Position numbers and translations under genes: made by a program. Positions 23,988 to 32,013 of a stretch of 64,000 nt of DNA are shown one piece after another. Source of the stretch: Aeromicrobium sp. A1-2 (GTDB lineage: Bacteria; Actinomycetota; Actinomycetes; Propionibacteriales; Nocardioidaceae); assembly GCF_003443875.1 (NCBI RefSeq), contig NZ_CP027482.1, positions 3,286,001-3,350,000 on the forward strand. Reading direction: 5' to 3'. The notes under the pieces were generated by a model that ran no database searches, was not told the origin of the DNA, and worked only from the letters and a program-made list of their open reading frames with translations. Every line of letters starts with the position of its first letter. Position 1 is the first letter of the stretch.

Positions 23988-25853
23988 ATGACGTCTCTCG
24001 ACGACCTCCTCGCCCAACCGGCGTTCGCGCTGATCCGTGTCCGCGACTCCGACACCGTCACGCTGATCGGCGGACCCCGGACCGACCTGGACTCACTGTC
24101 GGACATCCCGCTCGTGGCCGGCAGTGATCGCTCCTGGAACCACCTGGTGCTGGTCCCGTTCGCGCAGGCGCGCGAGCGGGGTTTCGAGGCGCACCAGGAC
24201 GGCACACCGCTCTCGGCGATCGAGGCCTCGTACAGCGCCGAGGTGCCGCTCGCCGAGCTCCTCGACCTGCTGCCCGACGCCCCGATCGAGTTCACCGACC
24301 GGGGTGGCTTCGAGTCCTCCGACGACGAGTACGCCGGGATGGTCCGCCGGATCATCGACGAGGAGATCGGTCAGGGCGAGGGCGCCAACCTGGTCATCGG
24401 CCGGCACTACCGCGCGCAGGTTGCCGACTGGGGACATGACCGGGCCCTGACGGTCTTCCGCCGGCTGCTCGAGCGCGAGCGTGGGGCCTTCTGGACGTTC
24501 TGCATCTTCACCGGCGACCGCTACCTGATCGGCGCGAGCCCAGAGCGGCACGTCAGCGTCGAGGACGGCCAGGTACGGATGAATCCGATCAGCGGCACGT
24601 TCCGTATGCGTGGGCTCGAGACGCACGCCGACCGCAAGCGTGAGCTGTTGCACTTCCTCAAGGACGAGAAGGAGATCTACGAGCTCTTCATGGTCGTCGA
24701 CGAGGAGCTCAAGATGATGTGCGACATCTGCCACGAAGGCGGGCTCGTGCTGGGTCCGTACCTCAAGCCGATGACCCACCTCGTCCACACCGAGTACCTT
24801 CTGGCCGGCCGTACCAACCGTGACGTCCGCGAGGTGCTGCGCGACTCGATGTTCGCCGCCACGGTGACTGGGAGCCCGGTCGAGAACGCGTGCCGACTGA
24901 TCAAGAAGTACGAGCCCGAGGGCCGCGGCTACTACGCCTCGGTGGCCGCGCTGATCGGCCGCGATGACGACGGCGTGCCGCGTGCCGACGCCCCGATCCT
25001 GATCCGTACCGCCGACGTCGACCTCGACGGTCGACTCAAGGTCACTGCCGGTGCAACCCTGGTGCGCGACTCCGACGCGGTGTACGAGACCAGCGAGACG
25101 TGGGCCAAGGCGTCCGGCATCCTCAGCGCGTTCGGGCTGGTCGAGCCGGCTCCCGAGCCGATCGAGGGGTTCGACGCGTTCACCCGCGAGGACGACGTCC
25201 TGATCGCGTTGGGCACGCGCAACCAGCGACTGAGCCAGTTCTGGCTCACCGACCAGTCCGGCGCTGCGCCAGTTCCGTCCTTGGCCGGCAAGCGGGTCGT
25301 GATCGTCGACGGCGAGGACGACTTCGTCAACATGCTGTCCCACGTGTTCGGTGTGCTCGGCATGACGACAGACATCGTGCGTCACGACGTGTACGCCGAC
25401 GGCGACCTGGACGGCTACGACCTGGTCGTCGTCGGGCCGGGCCCCGGTGATCCGCGAGATCTGGAAGATCCCAAGATGTCAGTGCTGCACGGGGTCGTGG
25501 CTGGCCTGCTGGAGACCCGACGACCGTTCCTTGCCGTGTGCCTCGGGCACCAGACGCTGAGTCACCAGATCGGTCTGGACATCGTGTTCAAGGACATCGT
25601 CTTCCAGGGCACGCAGAGCAGGCTCACGGTGCTCGATCGGCCCGAGACGGTCGGCTTCTACAACACGTTCGTCGCCCGCGTGCCCGAGACGGGTCTGCCG
25701 GACGGCGTGACGGTCGAGACCGATCCGGCCAGCGGCGACATCCACCTGGTGGCCGGACCGCACTATCGCGGCGTGCAGTTCCATGCGGAGTCGATCCTGA
25801 CCCAGAATGGCTTCGGCATCATCCGCGAGCTCGTCACCGACCTCCTCGCCTGA
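23988..25853 (+). CDS. trpEG: Fused anthranilate synthase (TrpE-TrpG type)
   Basis: The ATG at 23988 follows a GAAGGA site and gives 621 residues. The first ~430 form the chorismate-binding component (RMNPISGTFRMRG, ATVTGSPVENACRLIKKYE). The last ~190 form a class-I glutamine amidotransferase (GPGPGDPRDLEDPKM, nucleophile Cys near residue 518 in AVCLGHQTLSHQ, and VQFHAESI). It converts chorismate and glutamine to anthranilate, the first step to Trp. PhzE of phenazine synthesis has the same layout, but the Trp-codon leader upstream argues for Trp synthesis. The N-terminus is shorter than in separate TrpE proteins, so feedback inhibition may differ. Confidence 0.88.
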   Translation: MTSLDDLLAQPAFALIRVRDSDTVTLIGGPRTDLDSLSDIPLVAGSDRSWNHLVLVPFAQARERGFEAHQDGTPLSAIEASYSAEVPLAELLDLLPDAPIEFTDRGGFESSDDEYAGMVRRIIDEEIGQGEGANLVIGRHYRAQVADWGHDRALTVFRRLLERERGAFWTFCIFTGDRYLIGASPERHVSVEDGQVRMNPISGTFRMRGLETHADRKRELLHFLKDEKEIYELFMVVDEELKMMCDICHEGGLVLGPYLKPMTHLVHTEYLLAGRTNRDVREVLRDSMFAATVTGSPVENACRLIKKYEPEGRGYYASVAALIGRDDDGVPRADAPILIRTADVDLDGRLKVTAGATLVRDSDAVYETSETWAKASGILSAFGLVEPAPEPIEGFDAFTREDDVLIALGTRNQRLSQFWLTDQSGAAPVPSLAGKRVVIVDGEDDFVNMLSHVFGVLGMTTDIVRHDVYADGDLDGYDLVVVGPGPGDPRDLEDPKMSVLHGVVAGLLETRRPFLAVCLGHQTLSHQIGLDIVFKDIVFQGTQSRLTVLDRPETVGFYNTFVARVPETGLPDGVTVETDPASGDIHLVAGPHYRGVQFHAESILTQNGFGIIRELVTDLLA

Positions 25854-25867
25854 CCTCCCCGCCAGAT

Positions 25868-27850
25868 TCAGCGGAATGGTGAGGGGTCCGGGGAGGTGGG
25901 GACGGTGTCGTCGTCAGCAGACAAGAGGCGCCGGAGGACAGCGAGCATGTCCTGGCGGCTCTCGGCCCCGAGGCGTCGCCTGATGCGCGCGACGTGATGC
26001 TCGACGGTCTTGGGTGAGATGAACAGTCTCTCGCCGATCTCTCGATAGGCCAGGCCCTCCAACACCAGGGCGGCGACCTCCCACTCGCGGTCGGTCAGGC
26101 GGGCGTTCGAGATCGCGGTGTCCGCGTGGTTGACCTGGTTCTGGTCGATGCGAGACATGCGATCAGTCGCGCGAGCGATCTGCATGAGCTCGAGCATGGA
26201 CTGGCGGTCCGAAGCTCGTGCTGCCGCGTGTGCCGCCAGGCGGGTGGCATCCCAGTGCAGATCGAGCACCTCGAGCTCGGACACCGCGAACCGGACCGCA
26301 GCGACGTCGACGTCGCCGCGCAGGACACGGATCCAGGTCTGGCCAGCTCGAGCAAGGATCCCGGCCACTCGACTCGCCGGTGCAGCGGTGACCAGAGCAT
26401 CCGCGTGCGGAATCACCGCAGCCGGTTCCTCCGCCAGGATCGCCGCATGGACGCTGTACCAATGAAACATGGCCGCCCACAAGGGCGGTCGGCCGAGGCG
26501 CTCGAGCAGGGCATCGGCATCGGCCAGGTGGGAGGTGAGGCGGTACGACTCGCCGACGCGCGCGGCCGACAGGGCCAGCTCGCCGAGGGAGAGCAGCGAG
26601 TAGAGATCGACCGAGAACTCGGCGAGGCACGTGCGGGCCTGGTTCCAGTGGACGGTGAGGGAACCCGGATCGTCTCCCCGGCGCGCGATACCCACACGCA
26701 AGGCATGGGTCATCACGGTGTCCCGAAGGCCGAGTGGACTGGTCGCGACGACGTGGTCGACCATGGTCGTCGCTCCGGGCAGATCTCCGCGCAGCATCGT
26801 CACCCAGGCGAGGAGCAACTGGTGGCGACTGCGTTCGAGCGCACCACCGAGATCACAGTCCAAGGCAGCTGTCAGGACGGCGTCGGCCGTGTCCAGCTCA
26901 CCCAGACCCATGGCCGCCAACGCGGCAAGCGCGGCCGGTGAGTCGGGAAGCACCAGGAGCTCTCCGACAGGACCTGCCGCCGCGGCGGACTGGACGAGCA
27001 CGGGCAGGGCTGCGCTCCCGTCGTCCACCAGGGAGAGCCTCAGCCCCTGGGCCAGCAGCGCCACAGCGTGCCGACTCGCGGTGGGTGCCGACGATCTCGC
27101 GGGTGGGCCGATCCTGCTCGCTGCCTCTCGATCGCCATCCCCCAGCAATGCCCATACCGCCACGGCCGCGTCACCGGTGACACGTTCGGGTCCGAGGTAT
27201 CGGAACAAGTCCGCGCTCATGTGCGTCATGCCTCGGTGGGCGTGTGCCACGGCGGCTGCCCGCACCGCGATTGTCACGGCGGGGTGCTCAGGTCGTGCGA
27301 GCACCTTCTCGCACGACCTGAGCGCCTGCTCGAAATTTCCACCTGCTGCCGCGCACTCGGCGAGTTGTGCGTCGAGCTCGATCGGGTCGGCGCCAGCGAG
27401 CACGCCGAGCTCGAGGACACGTTGACGTTCCGACTCGTGGGCGTCACGTATGGCACCGCGGAAAAGCGTGGCAAGCCGCGGATCCCGGCACTCGGAGCCG
27501 ATCAGGGCCTCGGCGGTCGTCAGGGTGAGGCCGGGTCCATCCATCAGACGAGGGAGAACACGCTCGTGGAGCGCGTCGATGGCCGAGCGGCCGGCCCGGT
27601 CCAGCACCGATTGCCGATCGCCGACAGACAGGTGGGGTGCGGTCGGCAGAACTGTGCCACTCGCGCGCAGCTGATCGAGGCTCGCGTGCACCTCGGACGA
27701 CGGTGCTTCGAGGACGGCTGACAGAAGGGTCACGTCGATCAGGTCCACGACCGCGATCACGGTCAGCACGCCAGCATCGAGGGCCGGGTCGAGCTGATCG
27801 GGCGAGTCAGTGGCTGGGATTTCCCGCAACGGCTGGTCGGACGCGCTCAC
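25868..27850 (-). CDS. Large LuxR-type transcriptional regulator of the ini region
   Basis: This 660-residue protein is mostly alpha-helical repeats (TPR-like, Ala/Leu-rich) with no visible P-loop. A clear C-terminal LuxR helix-turn-helix follows: LTDREWEVAALVLEGLAYRE, IGERLFISPKTVEHHVARIR. It starts with GTG one base after the stop region of the Hsp70-like gene, so the two are co-transcribed. Mycobacterial iniBAC operons also have a large regulator gene nearby, and this protein may play that activator role here. That function is inferred from position, not shown. The helical repeats may bind the Hsp70-like partner or a peptide. Confidence 0.82.
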   Translation of the reverse strand: MSASDQPLREIPATDSPDQLDPALDAGVLTVIAVVDLIDVTLLSAVLEAPSSEVHASLDQLRASGTVLPTAPHLSVGDRQSVLDRAGRSAIDALHERVLPRLMDGPGLTLTTAEALIGSECRDPRLATLFRGAIRDAHESERQRVLELGVLAGADPIELDAQLAECAAAGGNFEQALRSCEKVLARPEHPAVTIAVRAAAVAHAHRGMTHMSADLFRYLGPERVTGDAAVAVWALLGDGDREAASRIGPPARSSAPTASRHAVALLAQGLRLSLVDDGSAALPVLVQSAAAAGPVGELLVLPDSPAALAALAAMGLGELDTADAVLTAALDCDLGGALERSRHQLLLAWVTMLRGDLPGATTMVDHVVATSPLGLRDTVMTHALRVGIARRGDDPGSLTVHWNQARTCLAEFSVDLYSLLSLGELALSAARVGESYRLTSHLADADALLERLGRPPLWAAMFHWYSVHAAILAEEPAAVIPHADALVTAAPASRVAGILARAGQTWIRVLRGDVDVAAVRFAVSELEVLDLHWDATRLAAHAAARASDRQSMLELMQIARATDRMSRIDQNQVNHADTAISNARLTDREWEVAALVLEGLAYREIGERLFISPKTVEHHVARIRRRLGAESRQDMLAVLRRLLSADDDTVPTSPDPSPFR

Positions 27851-27851
27851 C

Positions 27852-29945
27852 TCACTCCTGACCCGGCACCGGATCGGCGTCGGGTGTGCCGGGCTCGTCC
27901 GATCCCTCTTCGGAGTCGGCCGCAGGTGGCACGGCTGTCGGCGACGGTGTGGGGGATGTCGAGGGGGTGGGGGCAGGAGCCGTGTCCTTGACCGGCGCCG
28001 CTGGGCTCGGCGCGGCTGGTGCGATCACCGGAGTTCTTGCGGGCCCCACGTTGGCGTTCGGTAGGGAAGGAGAGCCGCTCGACTCAGCAAGCGAGGGAGC
28101 GGGCCGGCCCCGCGCCTCCTGCTCGAGGCCGGCACGCTTCTCAGATTCCAGGCTGCTCGAGTGGCTGGACGGATCGGATGCCTCTGCCGCCGACGGACGA
28201 TCGGCCCAGGTCAGCTGCGCGCTGCCGACCAGCAGCACCAGCAGCAGGCCAGTCGTGTGTCTGCTGCGACGGCGCCTGCCCGGCTTCGGTGAATCTTCGG
28301 GGATCTCCTCGACGGACTCGGATCCGGTAGGCAGGCCATCATCGGTCGTGGGAGGAGCGCCGGGAAAGATCGCGCCGTCCGACGCGGGGGACTCCGGTTC
28401 GTGCAAGGCGCTGTCCGGGACGGACGGTACTTCGGCCGCGCGCCGGGCTCGGCTCCTTCCGCGACGGGCGAAACCCGGACGTTTCGGGGGGCTGACCCAC
28501 GAGTGCACTTCATCGACGTCGGCCGGCCAGTGCGGAATCTGGGCGGCGGTGTCGCCGGGCTCCGCGGCCGTGGCGGATCTCGTGCCCTGGGTGGACAGGT
28601 CTCGTGCCGGGGCCGCGACCGCCTCGACCGCCTCGACCTCGACCAAGGTCTCGACCTCGGAGTCTGGCTCGACCTCGACCTCGGAGTCTGGCTCGACCTC
28701 GACCTCGGAGCTTGGCTCGACCACGTCCGTGGAGTCGGCCCAGTCCGCCAGTGACCAGCGCTCGACCGTGCTCTCGATCGGTTCGTTCGCGACCGTGGCG
28801 ATGTCGTGGGTCTTGACGTTCAGGTTCCGGAAACGTCTTCGTCTCGGACGGCGTGCAGAGGGTGTTTCCGGGGCGCTGACCGGGTGGACCGGCAGGGCAT
28901 CGGCAACGTTCTCGACGGCCGTCGAGGCCGCGATACGCTGGCGCGCTCCGCGAGGAGTGGACACCCGGTGGTCGATGCCCGCGGCCGCCTGCCTTGCGCC
29001 GGTTGCGGTGGTCTCGGTCGGGTGACGACTCGCGATGACGTTGAGCCCCAGCCCGGCCGAGATCGACTGGGCGATCAGGGGGATGTGCGCACCGCCGCCG
29101 ACGAGCAGCACTGATCGCACCTCTTGGCCGCTAGCCTCGATCGCGTCGCCGAGGATCCGCACGGCCGTACGCGCCCACTCCAGCGCGATTTCCTCGAACT
29201 CGCCGCGAACGAGTCGCAGGCGCGACTCCTGACCCGTGATCCTGGTGTCGATCGTGGCGGCAGACCGGGCCGACAATGAATGCTTGGCCTCTCGGCACTG
29301 TTCGAGCAGCTCGTCCGCGGCGGCGGTCACCACCGGATCGGAGCTGTCGATCGGGACTCGTCGATCACCGAGACCGTGCAGCAGGTGGTGCAGGACCTTG
29401 GCGTCGAGCTCGTCGCCGGCGTCATTGATCTGCACTGCCGGTCGGCCTATCACGGTGGGCTTGATCGAACGGGTGTGATGGACCACCGCGGCGCTCGTCG
29501 TCTGGGCGCCGAGATCCAGCACGGCGACCATGTCCGCGAGTCTCGGTTCGTCGATCAAGTGCCCCCGCACGGCGGCTTCGGCATCCTTGACCAGAACGAC
29601 CTTGCGGCCGGCGGAGGCGCGGATCGCCGCGCTGGTCGCCTCGGTGGCACGGGTCGTCCACCAGCAAGGGGTGGCGACGACGACGCCCCGGCCGTGGGTC
29701 TGTCCGGGATGCGCGTCAGCGAGCCGCATGATGCGGACGACTTCGGCTGCGTAGAGATCGTGCGCGTGTGCACGGGTGATCTGGCCCGATTCGTCGCGAA
29801 ACACCAAGGGCACCGGATCACCCACTCGCGATGTGAGGTCCGCCATCACCCGCCGCATGTCAGGCGAGAATCGCGTCTTGTCGCACGGCCCGAAATCTTG
29901 CGCCGTCGTTGGTCCGCTGGAACCGATGTCGACACCAATCGCCAC
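27852..29945 (-). CDS. Membrane-anchored Hsp70-like ATPase
   Basis: The GTG at 29945 is preceded by GGGGAAGG and gives 697 residues. Residues 1-350 form an actin/Hsp70 ATPase fold: AIGVDIGSSGPTTA (phosphate 1), VLVKDAEAAVRGH, VLDLGAQTTSAAVV (phosphate 2) and VLLVGGGAHIPL (adenosine loop). No Hsp70 substrate-binding domain follows. Instead there is a long charged disordered stretch with an 8-residue Glu/Val/Pro repeat, a membrane helix (TTGLLLVLLVGSAQLTWA) and a Pro/Ala/Ser-rich tail that should lie outside. This looks like a cytoplasmic ATPase tied to the envelope, in an operon with a LuxR regulator and divergent from ini genes. Its function is unknown. Confidence 0.8.
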   Translation of the reverse strand: MAIGVDIGSSGPTTAQDFGPCDKTRFSPDMRRVMADLTSRVGDPVPLVFRDESGQITRAHAHDLYAAEVVRIMRLADAHPGQTHGRGVVVATPCWWTTRATEATSAAIRASAGRKVVLVKDAEAAVRGHLIDEPRLADMVAVLDLGAQTTSAAVVHHTRSIKPTVIGRPAVQINDAGDELDAKVLHHLLHGLGDRRVPIDSSDPVVTAAADELLEQCREAKHSLSARSAATIDTRITGQESRLRLVRGEFEEIALEWARTAVRILGDAIEASGQEVRSVLLVGGGAHIPLIAQSISAGLGLNVIASRHPTETTATGARQAAAGIDHRVSTPRGARQRIAASTAVENVADALPVHPVSAPETPSARRPRRRRFRNLNVKTHDIATVANEPIESTVERWSLADWADSTDVVEPSSEVEVEPDSEVEVEPDSEVETLVEVEAVEAVAAPARDLSTQGTRSATAAEPGDTAAQIPHWPADVDEVHSWVSPPKRPGFARRGRSRARRAAEVPSVPDSALHEPESPASDGAIFPGAPPTTDDGLPTGSESVEEIPEDSPKPGRRRRSRHTTGLLLVLLVGSAQLTWADRPSAAEASDPSSHSSSLESEKRAGLEQEARGRPAPSLAESSGSPSLPNANVGPARTPVIAPAAPSPAAPVKDTAPAPTPSTSPTPSPTAVPPAADSEEGSDEPGTPDADPVPGQE
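28651..28722 (-). repeat. 24-bp tandem repeat, three copies
   Basis: Three consecutive 24-bp units (starting 28651, 28675, 28699) differ at only a few bases and encode SEVEVEPD repeats in the disordered linker of the Hsp70-like protein, about residues 408-431. In-frame units can expand or contract without breaking the gene. Confidence 0.85.
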
Positions 29946-30255
29946 GACTGGCCTTCCCCATCTGGAGAGCTGAAATGAGCTACCAGCCCCCGGTTTAAGT
30001 TGATTCCCTCCCAACTCAACCGCGATGAACCATCTCAAGTTAGCAACATTCTGTGCGGTCGGGGCCACGTTCAGGGTTTTCTTGGAAGAGCCCCGGGTCT
30101 ACGAACCCCTAGTCACTGGACGGTCCCCTAGTCCTCGTTCCCGACGCGGCGGGCCGGGGATTTAGGGACGCGGCCCCGATGCCAGACGTGATCACGGCGC
30201 ATAGATTTTTGCGTGGCTCGGCTCGGACGGGCCGCCAACTATTCAGGAGCTCCCC
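29946..30255. promoter_or_regulatory. iniB promoter: Divergent promoter region between the Hsp70-like gene and iniB
   Basis: This 310-bp gap is clearly less GC-rich in places (TTTTCTTGG, CATAGATTTTTGCG) than its surroundings. TAGATT at 30202-30207 is a candidate -10 for iniB and lacks a recognisable -35, which suggests activator dependence. Two CCCCTAGTC direct repeats lie about 75-100 bp upstream. AGGAG at 30244-30248 is the iniB ribosome site. No gene is evident here. Confidence 0.5.
30106..30133. promoter_or_regulatory. Direct repeat CCCCTAGTC, probable activator site
   Basis: The 9-mer CCCCTAGTC occurs at 30106-30114 and again at 30125-30133, 19 bp apart. It lies roughly 80-110 bp upstream of the predicted iniB start point. 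Spacing near two helical turns is usual for a dimeric activator. The LuxR-type protein encoded next door is the obvious candidate to bind it. Confidence 0.5.
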
Positions 30256-31872
30256 ATGAACACCATGACCTTGCTTGACTTCATCCTCGGACTTTTGGGC
30301 GACGACGCGAGTGCCGCTGCCTTCGACGCAGATCCGGAGGGTGCGCTGGCCGCGGCCGGACTGGACGGCATCTCGTGCGCCGACGTCGACGCGGTTCTGC
30401 CCGTCGTGTCCGACTCGCTGCCGGTTGCTGCCGCAGGTTGGGGCCACGGACACCACAACGTCATCCACCAGCTCAAGGCAGTCGTCGCGGCCTACCCGCC
30501 GGGTACCGTGACGAACATTGCCCAGAACATCTGGGCCGATGGCGACGTCACCCAGGCATTCGGCTTCGGTGACGGCGTGACCGTCGCCGGCACCGACAAC
30601 GTGACGGCCGGACGCGACGCCTACAACGCCCAGGACGACGGCGTGATCGCGGGCGGTGACGCAACGGTCGCCCATGACACCGGCATCATCGCGGGCGGCA
30701 ACGCTGCGCGTGACTACGGCCAGGTCGCCGGCGGCAACGCTGCACGGGACGATGGCCAGGTTGCCGGCGGCAACGCAGCTGAAGATGACGCGATCGCCGC
30801 GGGCGGCAACGCTGCCGAGGACGATGCCCAGGTTGCCGGCGGCAACGCTGCCGAGGATCAGGCGCAGAACGGTGACACCGACAACTCGAGCAACGACGAC
30901 AACTCGAGCACCGATTCGCACGATGACAACGATGGCTATGACATCGAGTCCGGTGGCCAGGTGGGCGACAACGACAACTCGAGCAACGACGACAACTCGA
31001 GCAACGATGACAACTCGAGCAACGATGACAACTCCACCGTCGATTCGCACGATGACAACGATGGCTACGACATCGAGGCCGGTGGCCAGGTCGGCGACAA
31101 CGACAACTCGACCGTCGATTCGCACGATGACAACGATGGCTATGACATCGAGTCCGGTGGCCAGGTGGGCGACAACGACAACTCGAGCAACGATGACAAC
31201 TCGAGCAACGATGACAACTCGACCGTCGATTCGCACGATGACAACGATGGCTACGACTTCGAGGCCGATGGTCAAGTGGGCGACAACGACAACTCGAGCA
31301 ACGATGACAACTCGAGCGTCGATTCGCACGATGACAACGATGGCTACGACATCGAGGCCGATGGTCAGGTGGGTGACTCGGACGACTCCGACAACCGCAA
31401 CCAGAGCGTCAACGACTCCGGAAACGTGGTGCTGACGGACTCGCTCAACGAGGACAACTCGACCACGCTGGGTGCGCTGACCCTCAACTCGAACAACGAC
31501 AGCTCCTCCACGGCGGGTGACACCAACAACGGTCAGATCGTCGGTGGCGACGTCGCTCAGGACCAGGGCGTCAACTCCGGTGGCGACACCGTGCAGGACG
31601 GTGGCGTCAACGCCGGCGGCGACGTGGCCCAGGACCAGGGCGTCAACTCCGGTGGCGACAGCGCGCAGGACGGCGGAACCAACGCCGGTGGCGACGTCAC
31701 GACCGGTGGCGGCGTCCACTCCGGTGGCGACGTGGCGCAGGACAGCGGTCAGGTCGGGGACTACCAGAACCACGACTTCGACTACACCGACAACAGCTCC
31801 AACTCCGCCAGTCTGGGCGGAAGCGTCAGCGACGACGACGTGGTCTCGGATCACGGGGTCATCGAGCCGTGA
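30256..31872 (+). CDS. iniB: IniB-like acidic tandem-repeat protein
   Basis: This 538-residue protein begins with the IniB N-terminal domain (MTLLDFILGLLGDD, then DPEGALAAAGLDGISCADV, about residues 1-60). Three repeat blocks follow: GGNAA units around residues 130-205, a Asp/Asn/Ser block (residues ~208-375) with five copies of DSHDDNDGYD separated by variable SSNDDN hexapeptides, and GGDxxQDxGVNSGGD units near residues 430-495. No signal peptide or membrane helix is seen. Mycobacterial IniB is Gly-rich and induced by cell-wall drugs. This one keeps the head domain but is extraordinarily acidic. It leads an operon with two dynamin-like GTPases. Confidence 0.82.
   Translation: MNTMTLLDFILGLLGDDASAAAFDADPEGALAAAGLDGISCADVDAVLPVVSDSLPVAAAGWGHGHHNVIHQLKAVVAAYPPGTVTNIAQNIWADGDVTQAFGFGDGVTVAGTDNVTAGRDAYNAQDDGVIAGGDATVAHDTGIIAGGNAARDYGQVAGGNAARDDGQVAGGNAAEDDAIAAGGNAAEDDAQVAGGNAAEDQAQNGDTDNSSNDDNSSTDSHDDNDGYDIESGGQVGDNDNSSNDDNSSNDDNSSNDDNSTVDSHDDNDGYDIEAGGQVGDNDNSTVDSHDDNDGYDIESGGQVGDNDNSSNDDNSSNDDNSTVDSHDDNDGYDFEADGQVGDNDNSSNDDNSSVDSHDDNDGYDIEADGQVGDSDDSDNRNQSVNDSGNVVLTDSLNEDNSTTLGALTLNSNNDSSSTAGDTNNGQIVGGDVAQDQGVNSGGDTVQDGGVNAGGDVAQDQGVNSGGDSAQDGGTNAGGDVTTGGGVHSGGDVAQDSGQVGDYQNHDFDYTDNSSNSASLGGSVSDDDVVSDHGVIEP
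30880..31383 (+). repeat. Nested in-frame minisatellite in iniB-like gene
   Basis: A core of about 40 bp beginning GATTCGCACGATGACAACGA recurs at 30913, 31042, 31117, 31228 and 31321 with near-identical bases. Between the cores lie zero to three near-identical 18-bp units (AACTCGAGCAACGATGAC) encoding NSSNDD. Third-codon positions are conserved too, so the copies arose or were homogenised recently. Array length is likely to vary between strains. Confidence 0.9.
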
Positions 31873-31930
31873 TCGAACGGCACCTCGCGTGACTGGTGCG
31901 CTCCTCGGATGAGCGCAGCTGGCACCGGAC

Positions 31931-31968
31931 AGCGGGCCCTTGGAACCATTTCGGTTCCGGGGTCCGCT
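31931..31968 (+). promoter_or_regulatory. Intercistronic hairpin between iniB and iniA
   Basis: AGCGG-CCC-TTGGAACC pairs with GGTTCCGGGGTCCGCT across a short ATTTC loop, giving a long stem with a few G-U or mismatched pairs. A smaller hairpin (GCGCTC/GAGCGC) lies at about 31899-31918. No T-run follows, so read-through is likely. Such a structure could stabilise the iniB message or lower expression of iniA and iniC relative to iniB. Confidence 0.5.
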
Positions 31969-32013
31969 GCGTCATTCCCATGGCACGATGATTCGCGAAG
32001 GAGTTGAGCTGGC

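Noticed and set aside
23988..25853. Phenazine PhzE (ADIC synthase)
   Set aside because: The domain layout is the same, but no phenazine genes are nearby and a Trp-codon leader precedes it, which fits tryptophan synthesis.
30913..31383. Asp-rich DDNDGYD repeats as EF-hand or thrombospondin-type calcium loops
   Set aside because: The Asp spacing does not match the EF-hand or thrombospondin type-3 consensus: His stands where the first ligand should be and the last acidic residue is misplaced. Ion binding stays possible, but no named motif fits.
30880..31383. CRISPR array
   Set aside because: Repeats are in frame inside one coding gene, vary in spacing, have no unique spacers, and no cas genes are present.
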